DNA of 35,251 nucleotides, from contig CAYSIR010000009.1 of the NCBI GenBank assembly GCA_964431105.1, positions 1 to 35,251 of the forward strand. The letters run 5' to 3'. This stretch comes from RECH01 sp964431105. GTDB taxonomy: Bacteria > Cyanobacteriota > Cyanobacteriia > RECH01. This document shows, piece after piece, positions 16,451-25,703 of the stretch (the stretch's first letter is position 1; each line of letters starts with the position of its first letter). The translations under genes were made by a program, and so were the position numbers. Below the pieces are notes generated by a model. That model made no database searches. It was not told the DNA's origin and saw nothing but the letters and a program-made list of their open reading frames with translations.

Positions 16451-16535
16451 TGAGTGGTAAGGATTTTTGATGGCGTAGGCTGTGCCCACACTACAAAGAA
16501 GCCTTACATGAATACCGCTATTAACGTTTAGACGA

Positions 16536-17348
16536 ATGAATTCTTATCTAGCTGCTGCGGTGCAGATGAATAGTCTGCCGGATATTGAAAAAAATCTTGC
16601 CCAAGCTGAAGACTTGATTGATCTAGCTGTTCGGCAAGGGGCGCAGATGGTTGCCTTGCCCGAAAATTTTTCATTTATGGGAAACGATAGGGAAAAGCTG
16701 GAACAGGCCAGCGCGATCGCGACGCAGAGTGAAGCGTTCCTGCGGCGCATGGCCCAACGGTATCAGGTGATGCTGCTAGGCGGCGGGTTTCCGTTTCCGA
16801 CCGAGAGCGGCAAGATATTTAACACGGCATTGCTGGTGGGGCCGGATGGGCAAGACCTGACGCGCTACCACAAGGTTCATTTATTTGATGTGAATGTACC
16901 GGATGGCAATACTTACCGCGAGTCTAGTACGGTATCGCCAGGCAATCAGTTTCCGGCTGTGTACCCATCTAAGCACTTCGGCAACCTTGGGCTATCGGTC
17001 TGCTACGACGTGCGTTTTCCTGAACTTTATCGCCATCTATCGCACATGGGGGCGGAGGTTTTATTTATTCCGGCTGCGTTCACTGCCTATACAGGTAAGG
17101 ATCATTGGCAAGTGCTGATCCAGGCACGGGCGATCGAAAATACCTGTTATGTCATTGCGCCCGCCCAAACTGGCCAGCATTATGCGCTGCGCCAAACTCA
17201 TGGTCACGCCATGATTGTAGACCCGTGGGGGCTGGTGTTGGCGGATGCGGGAACTGAGCCGGGTGTGGCGATCGCAGCGATTGAACCCAACCACATTGCA
17301 CAAGTGCGTCGGCAAATGCCTGCCCTACAGCATCGCGTATTTTTCTAG
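16536..17348 (+). CDS. nitrilase-superfamily amidohydrolase (Nit1/Nit2 type), 270 aa
   Basis: This enzyme hydrolyses a carbon-nitrogen bond. Closest in layout are Nit1-type enzymes, which clear deaminated glutathione, but the substrate cannot be proved here. The catalytic triad is complete: Glu43 (LPENFSFMG), Lys113 (YHKVHLFDVNVPDG) and Cys156 (VCYDVRFPELYRHL). The length matches single-domain members and the C-terminal signature DPWGLVLADAG is present. The ATG at 16536 fits the MNSYLAAAVQMNS start usual for the family. It is a monocistron, 197 bp before the antiporter gene. Confidence 0.93.
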   Translation: MNSYLAAAVQMNSLPDIEKNLAQAEDLIDLAVRQGAQMVALPENFSFMGNDREKLEQASAIATQSEAFLRRMAQRYQVMLLGGGFPFPTESGKIFNTALLVGPDGQDLTRYHKVHLFDVNVPDGNTYRESSTVSPGNQFPAVYPSKHFGNLGLSVCYDVRFPELYRHLSHMGAEVLFIPAAFTAYTGKDHWQVLIQARAIENTCYVIAPAQTGQHYALRQTHGHAMIVDPWGLVLADAGTEPGVAIAAIEPNHIAQVRRQMPALQHRVFF

Positions 17349-17545
17349 CCGTTTCCTGCATTTAGGGCGATCGCTAAGTTGACTAGACTCCCTTTGAAGC
17401 GATCATCCACAAGGCTTTGGGTCGAGGAATGTCAAAACGATAGCGCTGTCAGGGCCGGTCTATCTAGTGTCACTATCCAGTATCATCGCAAACTCATGAC
17501 CTAGGAAGATCCTTAACCTTCGTCATAACCTGTACAGTAGACAGG

Positions 17546-19039
17546 ATGAGTTTTGATGAGCGCATGATTGATATGGTGGCATGGCCGTTATCGTCGATGG
17601 CGATCGCATCCGTCCAAAATTGGCTTCTACCGCCCCTACTAGCCACATCTGAATCCGCCGATGTGAGCGGGTTTGTGCTGGCAGGAGTACTGGCTAGCCT
17701 GATTGCAGTGTATTTGGCTGCAAAGCTAGGGGGCGAATTATGCGTCCGCATTAACCTTCCCCCCGTCCTGGGAGAGTTAATAGGCGGGGTTGCGGTAGGG
17801 GTCTCTGCCCTGAACTTGCTGGTCTTTCCTGAAATGGCTGCCGTCCCAGAAAATTCGCTCATTATTCGATTTTTGGAAATTACAACCGGTCTAACTCCCG
17901 AACTCGCTCCTCAAGTATTTGAAGCTGAGAGTGAGGTGGTATCGGTACTCTCAGAGTTGGGAGTGATCATTCTGCTATTTGAGATTGGTCTAGAGTCGGA
18001 TCTTAAAGAGTTGATTCGAGTTGGCCCTCAAGCGGCGATCGTCGCTGTGGTCGGAGTCGTGGTACCGTTTGCGGCAGGCACTGCCGGGCTGATTGCGCTG
18101 TTTAATGTTCCAACTGTGCCCGCGATCTTTGCCGGAGCCGCGCTGACGGCCACCAGCATTGGTATTACGGCTAAGGTGTTGGCCGAAATTCAGCAACTCA
18201 AGTCTAGAGAAGGGCAAATCATCATTGGGGCAGCGGTATTAGACGATGTGCTAGGCATCATTGTGCTAGCCGTGGTCGCTAGCTTGGCGAAAACAGGCGA
18301 GATTCAGATTACCAATATTGTCTATCTCATCGTCGGTGCTGCAACATTTCTGGTTGGCTCGATTTTCCTGGGGCGTTTGTTCAGCCCGGTATTTGTGTCG
18401 ATTGTGAATCAGTTGAAAACCCGTGGACAGGTGATTCTGTCGGCGCTGATTTTTGCCTTTGCGCTGGCTTATATTGCCTCTGCTATTCAATTAGAAGCAA
18501 TTTTGGGCGCATTTGCAGCGGGGCTGATTTTGGCCGAAACAGATAAGCACAGTGAAATTGAAGAACAGGTAATCCCCATTGCCGATATGCTAGTTCCGGT
18601 ATTTTTTGTAACGGTGGGGGCTAGTACCGATTTGAGTGTGCTGAACCCAACGGTGCCCAGTAACCGCGAAGGTCTGATTATTTCTACTTTTTTGGTCATC
18701 GTTGCTATTCTCGGTAAGGTGATTACTGGCTTTACGGTGTTTGGGCAAGAGAAGGTGAATAAACTGGCGATCGGGGTTGGCATGGTGCCGCGTGGCGAGG
18801 TCGGTTTGGTGTTTGCTGGGGTAGGTTCAGCTAGCGGCGTTTTGTCGGAATCACTGGAAGCCGCCATTATTGTGATGGTGATTTTGACCACGTTTGTGGC
18901 ACCGCCGTTATTGCGGGTGGTGTTTCAGGATGGCGATCGCGAGGGACAGTCTTCCACCACAGCTTTGAGTGGGGCGGATGGCGGCTCGTTTACGTCGGAG
19001 GCTTCATCAGCGTCGGAAGAAGAAGTGGAATCCAAGTAG
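17546..19039 (+). CDS. CPA2-type cation:proton antiporter, 497 aa
   Basis: An integral membrane sodium (or potassium)/proton exchanger of the Kef/NapA type; a cyanobacterial NhaS3-like role is likely by layout but not proved. Many hydrophobic helices are visible from residue 42 to about 460, including PPVLGELIGGVAVGVSAL, an acidic FEIGLESDLKELI segment, AALTATSIGITAKVL, and VLDDVLGIIVLAVVAS with the paired Asp (VLDDV) usual in the transport core. No cytosolic TrkA-N/RCK domain follows; the tail (residues about 470-497) is Ser/Glu-rich and probably disordered. I kept the first ATG (17546), although ATG 17564 is possible. A stable hairpin lies about 100 bp downstream. Confidence 0.9.
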   Translation: MSFDERMIDMVAWPLSSMAIASVQNWLLPPLLATSESADVSGFVLAGVLASLIAVYLAAKLGGELCVRINLPPVLGELIGGVAVGVSALNLLVFPEMAAVPENSLIIRFLEITTGLTPELAPQVFEAESEVVSVLSELGVIILLFEIGLESDLKELIRVGPQAAIVAVVGVVVPFAAGTAGLIALFNVPTVPAIFAGAALTATSIGITAKVLAEIQQLKSREGQIIIGAAVLDDVLGIIVLAVVASLAKTGEIQITNIVYLIVGAATFLVGSIFLGRLFSPVFVSIVNQLKTRGQVILSALIFAFALAYIASAIQLEAILGAFAAGLILAETDKHSEIEEQVIPIADMLVPVFFVTVGASTDLSVLNPTVPSNREGLIISTFLVIVAILGKVITGFTVFGQEKVNKLAIGVGMVPRGEVGLVFAGVGSASGVLSESLEAAIIVMVILTTFVAPPLLRVVFQDGDREGQSSTTALSGADGGSFTSEASSASEEEVESK

Positions 19040-19562
19040 GCGCGGTGTTCTAGTTGCTTCGGCGACTCATGGTCTATCAGCGGGTTGGCCGGTTTGCGCC
19101 GGTGCTGTCTGCGATTTGCCAGCGCGTCTTGTCTAGGAATTGCCCGCCCACTCGCACCGCCTGCGAGTCAATGGCGGGCTTATTGGGCTGAACCCATTTC
19201 ATAGTGATGCATCATAGTGATGCCGTAGAAGGCTCTTAGAGTTAGCCTCGGTTTGGCCAGCCTTGGCACCTGCGATCGCTTTCTCCGCAGGCGCAATAAA
19301 TTATTGCAATGATCCTGATCAATACTGAACCACTTTGCCAATGACATCAGTACAATAAGCGATTGCATTTCATTCGCAGGCGATGGCAGGCTGTGGAACC
19401 CCATTGCTGAAATTAACTTCGTCTAATACGATATGGCTCACGCAGGAATAGGGTTGGGTTGAAATTCCGCTCGTTATGGCTGGATGGGTCTGCTGCCCTG
19501 CGATCCCTAGGATTTGCATCGAGAGCCAACTGAAAGAGATCCGAAAAGGAGACGTGCAATCT
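19040..19562. other. 523-bp spacer upstream of the amidase gene
   Basis: It contains a stable hairpin (19142-19179) and an 11-bp direct repeat, CATAGTGATGC, at 19200-19210 and 19213-19223. Otherwise nothing recognisable. Confidence 0.5.
19142..19179 (+). terminator. long GC-rich hairpin after the antiporter gene
   Basis: GCCCGCC (19142-19148) pairs with GGCGGGC (19173-19179), and inside it ACTCGCA (19150-19156) pairs with TGCGAGT (19162-19168) around the loop CCGCC. The internal mismatch is asymmetric. Only TTATT follows, with no strong U-run, so it could terminate transcription or stabilise the transcript end. Confidence 0.45.
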
Positions 19563-21383
19563 GTGAAATTTCATTGGCTATTTTCTAGCGTTGTCGGAGC
19601 GATCGGAGCGCTAGTGGTTGCTATGCCTGCCTGGGCTGGACAACTGCAAAACTGGTCGTATGACAGCCGCAATAACCGCCTGAGTTTTACAACAACGGCG
19701 GGGGTGCAGCCCCGTGCCCAGCTCATTTTTAATCCTACGCGGGTCGTGATTGATTTACCTGGAACAACCCTAGGGCAGCCGACGGTGAATCAAGCGATCG
19801 GCACTGCGGTTCAGGAAGTGCGAGTGGGTCAGTTCAACAGTCAAACAACGCGCATTGTGATTGAGCTGAGTCCGGGATATGTGATTGATCCGCAGCAGGT
19901 GCAGATCCAAGGTTCGACACCAACGCAGTGGATGGTACAAATCCCTGAACCACAGCGGGCAGAAACGGCGATCGCCCCTCGTCCGTCCCCGCCCACTAGC
20001 CCCATCGCAGGTAGCAATGACACCACGCCGGTTGTCGGAGCCGCGACTCGCTTAGAAAATGTGCGCGTCACGCCCGACGGCTTTTTTATACGAACGACGG
20101 GGGAAGTGCCCAGCGTCACCTTGGGACGGGATGAGGCGGATGAGGATGCGATCGTGGTGGAATTGGAAAATACGGCTTTATCCTCTCAGTTATTGCCGCA
20201 GTTGCCCATCAATCGCTACGGTGTAGAGCAAATGCGCTTTAGCCAGCGCGGCAATCCGCCTACTGCCCGTGTCACTCTCAGTCTGAGCGATTCAGAGGTC
20301 GGCTGGCGGGCTACGGCTAGCAGTGTTGGCGGTGTGGTGTTGCTGCCGTCAGATGGGATTATCGCCAGTACATTGGAGACGTTGCCCGCCGATTTAGATG
20401 AAGTTCCAGCGCCCGCCCCAGCGACGGACAACGACGTGGCGACGATTCAATCGGTGACGCTACAGGGTGGCGAGACCCAGTTGGTGATTCGGGCCGATGC
20501 TCCGATTCGCTACACCAGCCAGTGGGATCGCCGCAATAATATCTATGAGATTCGGGTTGCGGGGGCGCGGTTAGCGGAGCGGGTGTCGGGGCCGCAACTG
20601 ACCGCCAGCAGCCCCCTAGAACGGGTGCGTCTGCGCCAAGACTCGCCCAATACAGTGGTGATTCAGGTGAGTCCGGCATCGGGCACGCAACTGGGTGAGG
20701 TGAACCAACTGACGCTGCAAACGTTGGCGCTTCAGCTCGATCGCACCAATCAAGCGATCGCGGTTCCGCCCCCCCTCAATCCGGCAGGACTGCCGCCGTC
20801 TGCGTCAGCACCCACCGTCAATTTGCCCCAAAACCCTGATGGTCGGGTAGTGGTGGTGATTGATCCGGGGCATGGCGGCCCCGATCCAGGCGCGGTCGGG
20901 ATTGGCGGACTGCAAGAAAAAAACGTCATCTTCCCGATCGCGCTGGAGGTGGCCGCGTTACTCGAACAACAGGGCATCATTGCCGTATTGACGCGCCAAG
21001 ACGATCGAGACTTGGGGTTGCAGCCGCGTGTTGACTTGGCTGAACGGGTGAATGCCGATTTGTTTGTGAGTATTCATGCCAATGCCATCAGCATGAGTCG
21101 CCCGGATGTGAACGGCATTGAAACCTATTATTATTCCGATGCCGGACTGCGGCTAGCTCGCGTGCTGCACAATAGTATGCTGACAACGGGAATGGGCGAT
21201 CGCGGCATTCGCCAGGCTCGGTTTTATGTTCTGGTGAATACTTCAATGCCAGCCGTTCTGCTGGAAACTGGCTTTGTGACCGGCGATCAGGATGCCCGAC
21301 TGTTGGCAGACCCAGCCTTTCGGAGCCGCATGGCAGCCGCGATCGCCAATGGCATTGCCCAATATGTTCAGCAAAATTATTGA
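19563..21383 (+). CDS. N-acetylmuramoyl-L-alanine amidase with N-terminal AMIN domains, about 606 aa
   Basis: A periplasmic zinc amidase that cleaves between MurNAc and L-Ala in peptidoglycan, typically for cell separation. A signal peptide (residues 1-25, ending PAWAG) is followed by an AMIN-type beta domain (QLQNWSYDSRNNRLSFTTTA), a second AMIN-like block near 290-390 and an amidase_3 catalytic domain from about residue 420. Zinc and catalytic residues are in place: DPGHGG, the Glu in LQEKN, SIHAN and LETGF. I chose the GTG at 19563, which begins with a signal peptide; another GTG at 19554 lies only 2 bases after AAGGAG, so the exact start is not certain. murI follows downstream, a pairing also seen in other cyanobacteria. 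Confidence 0.93.
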   Translation: MKFHWLFSSVVGAIGALVVAMPAWAGQLQNWSYDSRNNRLSFTTTAGVQPRAQLIFNPTRVVIDLPGTTLGQPTVNQAIGTAVQEVRVGQFNSQTTRIVIELSPGYVIDPQQVQIQGSTPTQWMVQIPEPQRAETAIAPRPSPPTSPIAGSNDTTPVVGAATRLENVRVTPDGFFIRTTGEVPSVTLGRDEADEDAIVVELENTALSSQLLPQLPINRYGVEQMRFSQRGNPPTARVTLSLSDSEVGWRATASSVGGVVLLPSDGIIASTLETLPADLDEVPAPAPATDNDVATIQSVTLQGGETQLVIRADAPIRYTSQWDRRNNIYEIRVAGARLAERVSGPQLTASSPLERVRLRQDSPNTVVIQVSPASGTQLGEVNQLTLQTLALQLDRTNQAIAVPPPLNPAGLPPSASAPTVNLPQNPDGRVVVVIDPGHGGPDPGAVGIGGLQEKNVIFPIALEVAALLEQQGIIAVLTRQDDRDLGLQPRVDLAERVNADLFVSIHANAISMSRPDVNGIETYYYSDAGLRLARVLHNSMLTTGMGDRGIRQARFYVLVNTSMPAVLLETGFVTGDQDARLLADPAFRSRMAAAIANGIAQYVQQNY

Positions 21384-21521
21384 TGATCCCCAACGCGCAT
21401 TTTGCTGAGTTCGTTCATGCCTTCACACACTGATCCCGATGGATGACCTGACCCATGCGATCGCTGATGACCAGGTGTTGTCTACCTCTGACCCTTGATA
21501 TTGACTGGTGTTTTAGCCACT

Positions 21522-22385
21522 ATGCCTAATGTTTCAGCCTTGGATAGCCCGGCCTCGCCGCCACCATCTCGAATCGGTGTGTTTGACAGTGGAGTGGGTG
21601 GGCTAACGGTTCTGCGCGAACTGTACCGTCAGTTGCCCCACGAATCGATTTTGTACTTTGGCGACACGGCCCGGCTGCCCTACGGAGAGCGATCGCCCGC
21701 TGAAATTTTGCAATTTGTTCGCGAGATCATTGCCTGGATGATGCAGCAAAACGTGAAAGCCATTCTCATGGCCTGCAACACCAGTTCGGCACTGGCGCTA
21801 GAGACGGTGCGGTCTGAATTTCCGATCCCGATTTTGGGCTTGATTTTGCCGGGGGCACGGGCAGCGGTGCAGCGGGGGCGGCGCATTGGTGTGATTTCCA
21901 CTCCGGCCACTGCCAAAAGCCACGCCTATCGAGACGCCATTCAGGAAATTGATGCCACTGCCCAAGTGTGGGAGGTGGGCTGCCCGGAATTTGTGCCGTT
22001 GATTGAGCAAAACCGTATTCAATCGCCGCAACTGCGCCGCGCTGCCAAAGCCTATTTGCAGGTGTTAATGGATCAGCAGATAGACACGTTGGTCTATGGC
22101 TGCACCCACTATCCCCACCTTGCGCCGGTGTTGCGATCGCTGTTGCCCGCTTCAGTGCAGTTGGTTGATCCGGCGGTGCATCTGGTCGCCGCCGCTGCCC
22201 GTGAGTTGGAACTGTTGGGGTTGCGATCGCCCCAGTTTTCCGTCTCCACCCGGTTTTGTGTCAGCGGTGCGCCAGAACCGTTTGCTCAGTTGTCGAGTCA
22301 GTGGCTTGGCTTTACGCCCGTGGTGGAACACATTGCCCTGCCGGAGTTGATGGCGAGTTTGAATTGTCAGGCGGATATTGCGTGA
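21522..22385 (+). CDS. murI: glutamate racemase MurI
   Basis: MurI interconverts L- and D-glutamate, supplying D-Glu for peptidoglycan stems, in the cytosol. Hallmarks: GVFDSGVGGLTVLREL (19-34), YFGDTARLPYG (45-55), the two catalytic Cys in ACNTSS (C85) and YGCTHYP (C194), and LGLILPGARAAV (105-116). The 287-residue length fits. I start at ATG 21522; the frame is open from TTG 21495, but the first residues of the family begin after a short variable Ser/Pro start. It stands 138 bp after the cell-wall amidase gene and makes a cell-wall neighbourhood with it. Confidence 0.96.
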   Translation: MPNVSALDSPASPPPSRIGVFDSGVGGLTVLRELYRQLPHESILYFGDTARLPYGERSPAEILQFVREIIAWMMQQNVKAILMACNTSSALALETVRSEFPIPILGLILPGARAAVQRGRRIGVISTPATAKSHAYRDAIQEIDATAQVWEVGCPEFVPLIEQNRIQSPQLRRAAKAYLQVLMDQQIDTLVYGCTHYPHLAPVLRSLLPASVQLVDPAVHLVAAAARELELLGLRSPQFSVSTRFCVSGAPEPFAQLSSQWLGFTPVVEHIALPELMASLNCQADIA

Positions 22386-22523
22386 GGCGATCGCCGCTAT
22401 CCAGAAGATTCGCGTTTCCCTGCATTCACCTTGCTAAAACCAGCGAAACCGTAATAATGGACAACAGAACGGGCGATCGCAGCCCTATCCGCTGGCTTCA
22501 TTGGACGCGACGCAGCAGCACTC

Positions 22524-23699
22524 ATGGTTGAACAATCAACGTCTCGCTACACCGTGGCTTGGGTCACAAACTTTTCGGAAATTCCTAAAGCTGAGTGGGA
22601 TGAACTGGCGCTCTCCCTCGAAACCCCGTTTTTAGAATGGGACTGGCTGCACAACATGGAAACATCGGGCAGCGTCGCCACCAATACCGGCTGGCTGCCC
22701 CATCATCTTGTAGTGTGGCGGGAGCGATCGCTAGTGGCGGCGGCTCCGCTCTATCTGAAGGGGCACAGCTACGGCGAATTTGTATTTGATTATCAATGGG
22801 CGGAAATTTCCCAGCGGCTCGGCATTCAGTATTACCCAAAAATGCTAGGAATGTCGCCGTTTACACCGGCTGAAGGCTATCGGTTTCTGGTTGCGCCGGG
22901 GGAAGATGAGGACGAACTGACGGCGATCATGATTCACGCCATTGATGAATTTTGCGATCGCAACAATATTTCTGGCTGCAATTTCCTCTACGTTGATCCC
23001 GACTGGAAACCCATCATGGAGCGCAATGGGTTTACCACCTGGCTGCACCACAGCTACATCTGGAGCAATCACGGCTACCAAACCTTTGACGACTACCTAG
23101 CAGACTTCAACGCCAACCAACGCCGCAATATCAAGCGCGAACGCAAAGCCCTGACCAAAGCCGGACTCGAAATACGAATGCTCACCGGAGATGAGGTCAC
23201 AACCTCGATGCTGTCGCTGATGTATGACTTTTACAGCGACACCTGCGATAAATTTGGCTGGTGGGGCAGTAAGTACCTCACGCGCAAGTTTTTTGAATCG
23301 CTCCATGCCAACTTTCGCCATCGCGTCGTGCTAGCCGCTGCCTACAGTGAGCAAGATCCCCGCAAGCCTCAAGGAATGTCGTTTTGTCTGACTAAAGGTG
23401 AACAGCTTTATGGTCGCTACTGGGGATCGTTCCAGGAATTTGACTGCCTGCATTTCAATGCCTGCTACTATGCGCCGATTGAATGGGCGATCGCCAATGG
23501 CATCAAAACCTTTGACCCTGGCGCAGGCGGACGGCACAAAAAGCGGCGCGGTTTCCCGGCCCAGCCCAACTATTCGCTGCATCGTTTCTACAACGATCGC
23601 CTCCTGCACATTCTGCGATCGTACATTTTGGAAGTGAACGAGATGGAACAGCGGGAAATGCAAGCCATCAACCAAGACCTGCCGTTTAAGCCGTCCTAG
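22524..23699 (+). CDS. DUF482-type (peptidogalycan/GNAT-like) protein, 391 aa
   Basis: A member of a family with a GNAT/Fem-like acyltransferase fold; biochemistry is not established and a cell-wall link is only suggested by the neighbours murI and the amidase. Visible family features: TPFLEWDWLHNMETSGSV near 34-51, HLVVWRERSLVAAAPLYLKG (61-80), GEFVFDYQWAE (84-94), a central NANQRRNIKRERKAL block, DFYSDTCDKFGWWGSKYL and a closing FDPGAGGRHKKRRGFPAQP. No signal peptide or membrane helix. It begins 138 bp after murI and is followed 120 bp later by the uracil-DNA glycosylase gene on the same strand. Confidence 0.85.
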   Translation: MVEQSTSRYTVAWVTNFSEIPKAEWDELALSLETPFLEWDWLHNMETSGSVATNTGWLPHHLVVWRERSLVAAAPLYLKGHSYGEFVFDYQWAEISQRLGIQYYPKMLGMSPFTPAEGYRFLVAPGEDEDELTAIMIHAIDEFCDRNNISGCNFLYVDPDWKPIMERNGFTTWLHHSYIWSNHGYQTFDDYLADFNANQRRNIKRERKALTKAGLEIRMLTGDEVTTSMLSLMYDFYSDTCDKFGWWGSKYLTRKFFESLHANFRHRVVLAAAYSEQDPRKPQGMSFCLTKGEQLYGRYWGSFQEFDCLHFNACYYAPIEWAIANGIKTFDPGAGGRHKKRRGFPAQPNYSLHRFYNDRLLHILRSYILEVNEMEQREMQAINQDLPFKPS

Positions 23700-23819
23700 T
23701 TGTCTCAAACCTGAGCGATCGGGCGCATCGTCCTACAATCTAAAACGGGTGGATTGTTGCCGTTCGTAGCGATCGCCCATCCTCCAGCCTTTAGTGTTGC
23801 ATCAGCCCAGCCTCTACCC

Positions 23820-24530
23820 ATGTCCGACTCTGAACAATTCCAGCTTTTCAAACTCCAGGAAACCGCCCCAACCGACGTTCCCGACAGCTTTGATATTGAC
23901 ACGATTCCCACCAGCGCCAGCGTCGCCATTCCGCCAGGCACCTATTCTGACTTGGAGACATTAGGAAATCACTGTCGTCACTGTCAGCGGTGCGAACTGG
24001 GCAGCACCCGCATCAATGCGGTGGTTGGGCGCGGCAATCCCAACGCGCCGATTATGATCATTGGCGAAGGGCCGGGACAAAACGAGGACGAAACCGGACA
24101 GCCGTTTGTGGGGCGTGCCGGTCAACTACTAGACAAAATTCTCGATGCGGTGCAGTTGGATCAAGAAAAAGACGTTTACATTTCCAACATTGTGAAATGC
24201 CGTCCACCAGGCAACCGCAACCCAACGACCGCTGAGATGGATGCCTGTCGCCCGTATTTGATTGAACAGATTCGTATGGTTGATCCCCGCATCATTCTGC
24301 TGACCGGAGCCTCGTCAGTGAAAGGGCTGATTGGCGACAAGCGCGGCATCACCAAAATTCGCGGACAGTGGCTAGATTGGGACAATCGACTCTGTATGCC
24401 CATTTTCCACCCGGCTTATCTGTTGCGAAACCAATCGCGCCAGAAGGGTAGCCCCAAATGGCTGATGTGGCAGGATATTCAAACCGTGCGGGCAAAGCTA
24501 GATGAATTGCGCCAGGCGGGGTTGGCGTAG
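23820..24530 (+). CDS. family-4 uracil-DNA glycosylase (Fe-S), 236 aa
   Basis: The enzyme removes uracil from DNA to start base excision repair. Diagnostic parts: the N-terminal Fe-S Cys pair in HCRHCQRCELG (C55, C58), later Cys ligands C127 (VKCRPPG) and C143 (DACRPYL), the uracil-pocket motif GEGPGQNEDETG (83-94) with FVGRAGQLL, and HPAYLLRN (197-204), the closing motif with the conserved His. About 50 N-terminal residues before the first Cys are acidic and probably disordered. I chose ATG 23820; the frame is open from 23754, and that part is HIP1-containing leader-like sequence. Confidence 0.93.
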   Translation: MSDSEQFQLFKLQETAPTDVPDSFDIDTIPTSASVAIPPGTYSDLETLGNHCRHCQRCELGSTRINAVVGRGNPNAPIMIIGEGPGQNEDETGQPFVGRAGQLLDKILDAVQLDQEKDVYISNIVKCRPPGNRNPTTAEMDACRPYLIEQIRMVDPRIILLTGASSVKGLIGDKRGITKIRGQWLDWDNRLCMPIFHPAYLLRNQSRQKGSPKWLMWQDIQTVRAKLDELRQAGLA

Positions 24531-24565
24531 GGGTGAGTGACGAGTAGGCGCAATCTGGGTTCTTC

Positions 24566-25087
24566 TCAGAGCAAGCCCTGGGTATCTGTGGTAGCGTCGC
24601 TCGCTTCTGGGGTCAACGTTGCGATCGCCCCTGAATCAATGCGTTGATTGTGCAAGACCATCGTAGTGGTGGAATTGGGGGCAAAGCCAATGCGCTGATA
24701 AAAGGATTGCTGGTGGGTGGTCATTAAATACACCCGTTCCACACGGTTGACATGGGGATGCATCAATACCGTTTCCACAAGCTTGCGGCCCAGCCCGGCT
24801 CCCTGGTAATCCGGATGCACGACCACATCCCAAATGGTGGCGCGATAGATGCCATCGGAGGTAGCCCGCGCAAACCCAATTAAGCGATCGCCATCCCACA
24901 CCCCAACCACCGGGCGACTGTTGGACAGCGCAATGCTCCAGTCCTCCAAGGTGCGTTCTTGGGCCCAGAAAGCGGTTTTTTGAAATAGCGTTTGCACTAG
25001 ATGAACATCAAGATCGGCGATCGCCGCCTCGCCTTGATGCTGATTGTCGTAAACCCGAAACTGAATGTGGCGACAGTCCATAGCCAT
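24566..25087 (-). CDS. GNAT-family N-acetyltransferase, 173 aa
   Basis: A GNAT acetyl-CoA-dependent acetyltransferase. Motif A reads WDVVVHPDYQGAGLGRKLVE (residues about 93-112), with the Q/GxGxG/A acetyl-CoA loop. The preceding ARATSDGIYRATIWDVVV run is much like the cyanobacterial/plastid GNATs that include plant serotonin N-acetyltransferase, so a plastid-type lysine or amine acetyltransferase role is likely. That is inference from the pattern. The C-terminus carries YQRIGFAPNSTT, the usual last beta strand, and then a short acidic tail. It faces the uracil-DNA glycosylase gene tail to tail, 35 bp apart. Confidence 0.85.
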   Translation of the reverse strand: MAMDCRHIQFRVYDNQHQGEAAIADLDVHLVQTLFQKTAFWAQERTLEDWSIALSNSRPVVGVWDGDRLIGFARATSDGIYRATIWDVVVHPDYQGAGLGRKLVETVLMHPHVNRVERVYLMTTHQQSFYQRIGFAPNSTTTMVLHNQRIDSGAIATLTPEASDATTDTQGLL

Positions 25088-25703
25088 TGGAATAGAATCA
25101 ACTTACAATCTGGCAGACAACCCACTGAGAAGCCGCCCATACAGAGATACCCCATTGAGAAACCCCATTAGCAGCCTAGCTCGATGGCGTAGAAGCCAGA
25201 ATGGAAGTCTCCAGATGACCGAGGCAAGGGCGCTTGACCCCAATGGTTTTGATCGAAACAATCAACGGAATCGCCGCTCCTGGCAACAGGGTCAAACGTT
25301 GGGAATGACGGGGGGCGATCGCCGGAAGTTGCCACGCCGCTGGCAATGGTCACCTCTTTCAGTCAACGGATCATCGCATCGCCCGCAGATATAGCAGGAG
25401 CCATCTTACCGAAGACATAGGAGAATAGGCGGAGTAGCAGAGCTACCTGCTCAAAANNNNNNNNNNNNNNNNNNNNNNNNNNNNNNNNNNNNNNNNNNNN
25501 NNNNNNNNNNNNNNNNNNNNNNNNNNNNNNNNNNNNNNNNNNNNNNNNNNNNNNNNTTTTTAGATAGGCTTAGTGCTACAGGATACCTTCGTTTAGACCA
25601 AACTCTGAGTTCAAACTGAACATCAGGCTGAAGAACAGAGTTCCACAACGTATGCTAAGAATGGCAACGCGGCTTGTATGTCCAGTTCTCAATCCGTAGC
25701 GAT
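25088..25703. other. spacer interrupted by an assembly gap
   Basis: It contains the 100-N gap (25457-25556) and no supportable gene. A 109-codon plus frame (25065-25394) is arginine-rich and overlaps the GNAT start, so it is rejected. Immediately left of the gap a short imperfect repeat (GAGTAGCAGAGCTACCTGCTC) is seen. Confidence 0.4.
25457..25556. other. assembly gap, 100 N
   Basis: A placeholder gap in the spacer upstream of the dihaem cytochrome gene. The left edge is A-rich and the right edge T-rich (TCAAAA / TTTTAG), so a hairpin or repeat may have broken the assembly. Confidence 0.95.

Larger units (their letters stand above)
14555..16535. other. 2-kb largely non-coding spacer with several repeats
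   Basis: The spacer holds a 15-bp tandem repeat, two repeat A copies in opposite orientation, one decayed repeat A and a gene remnant, all listed separately. A 92-codon open frame at 15199-15477 and a shorter frame ending at 15649 have no recognisable motif or convincing start, so I do not call them. Composition is typical of the chromosome, with HIP1 sites. Confidence 0.6.

Noticed and set aside
25065..25394. 109-codon plus frame
   Set aside because: Overlaps the GNAT start on the other strand and is rich in Arg/Asn/Ser, the usual signature of a shadow frame.
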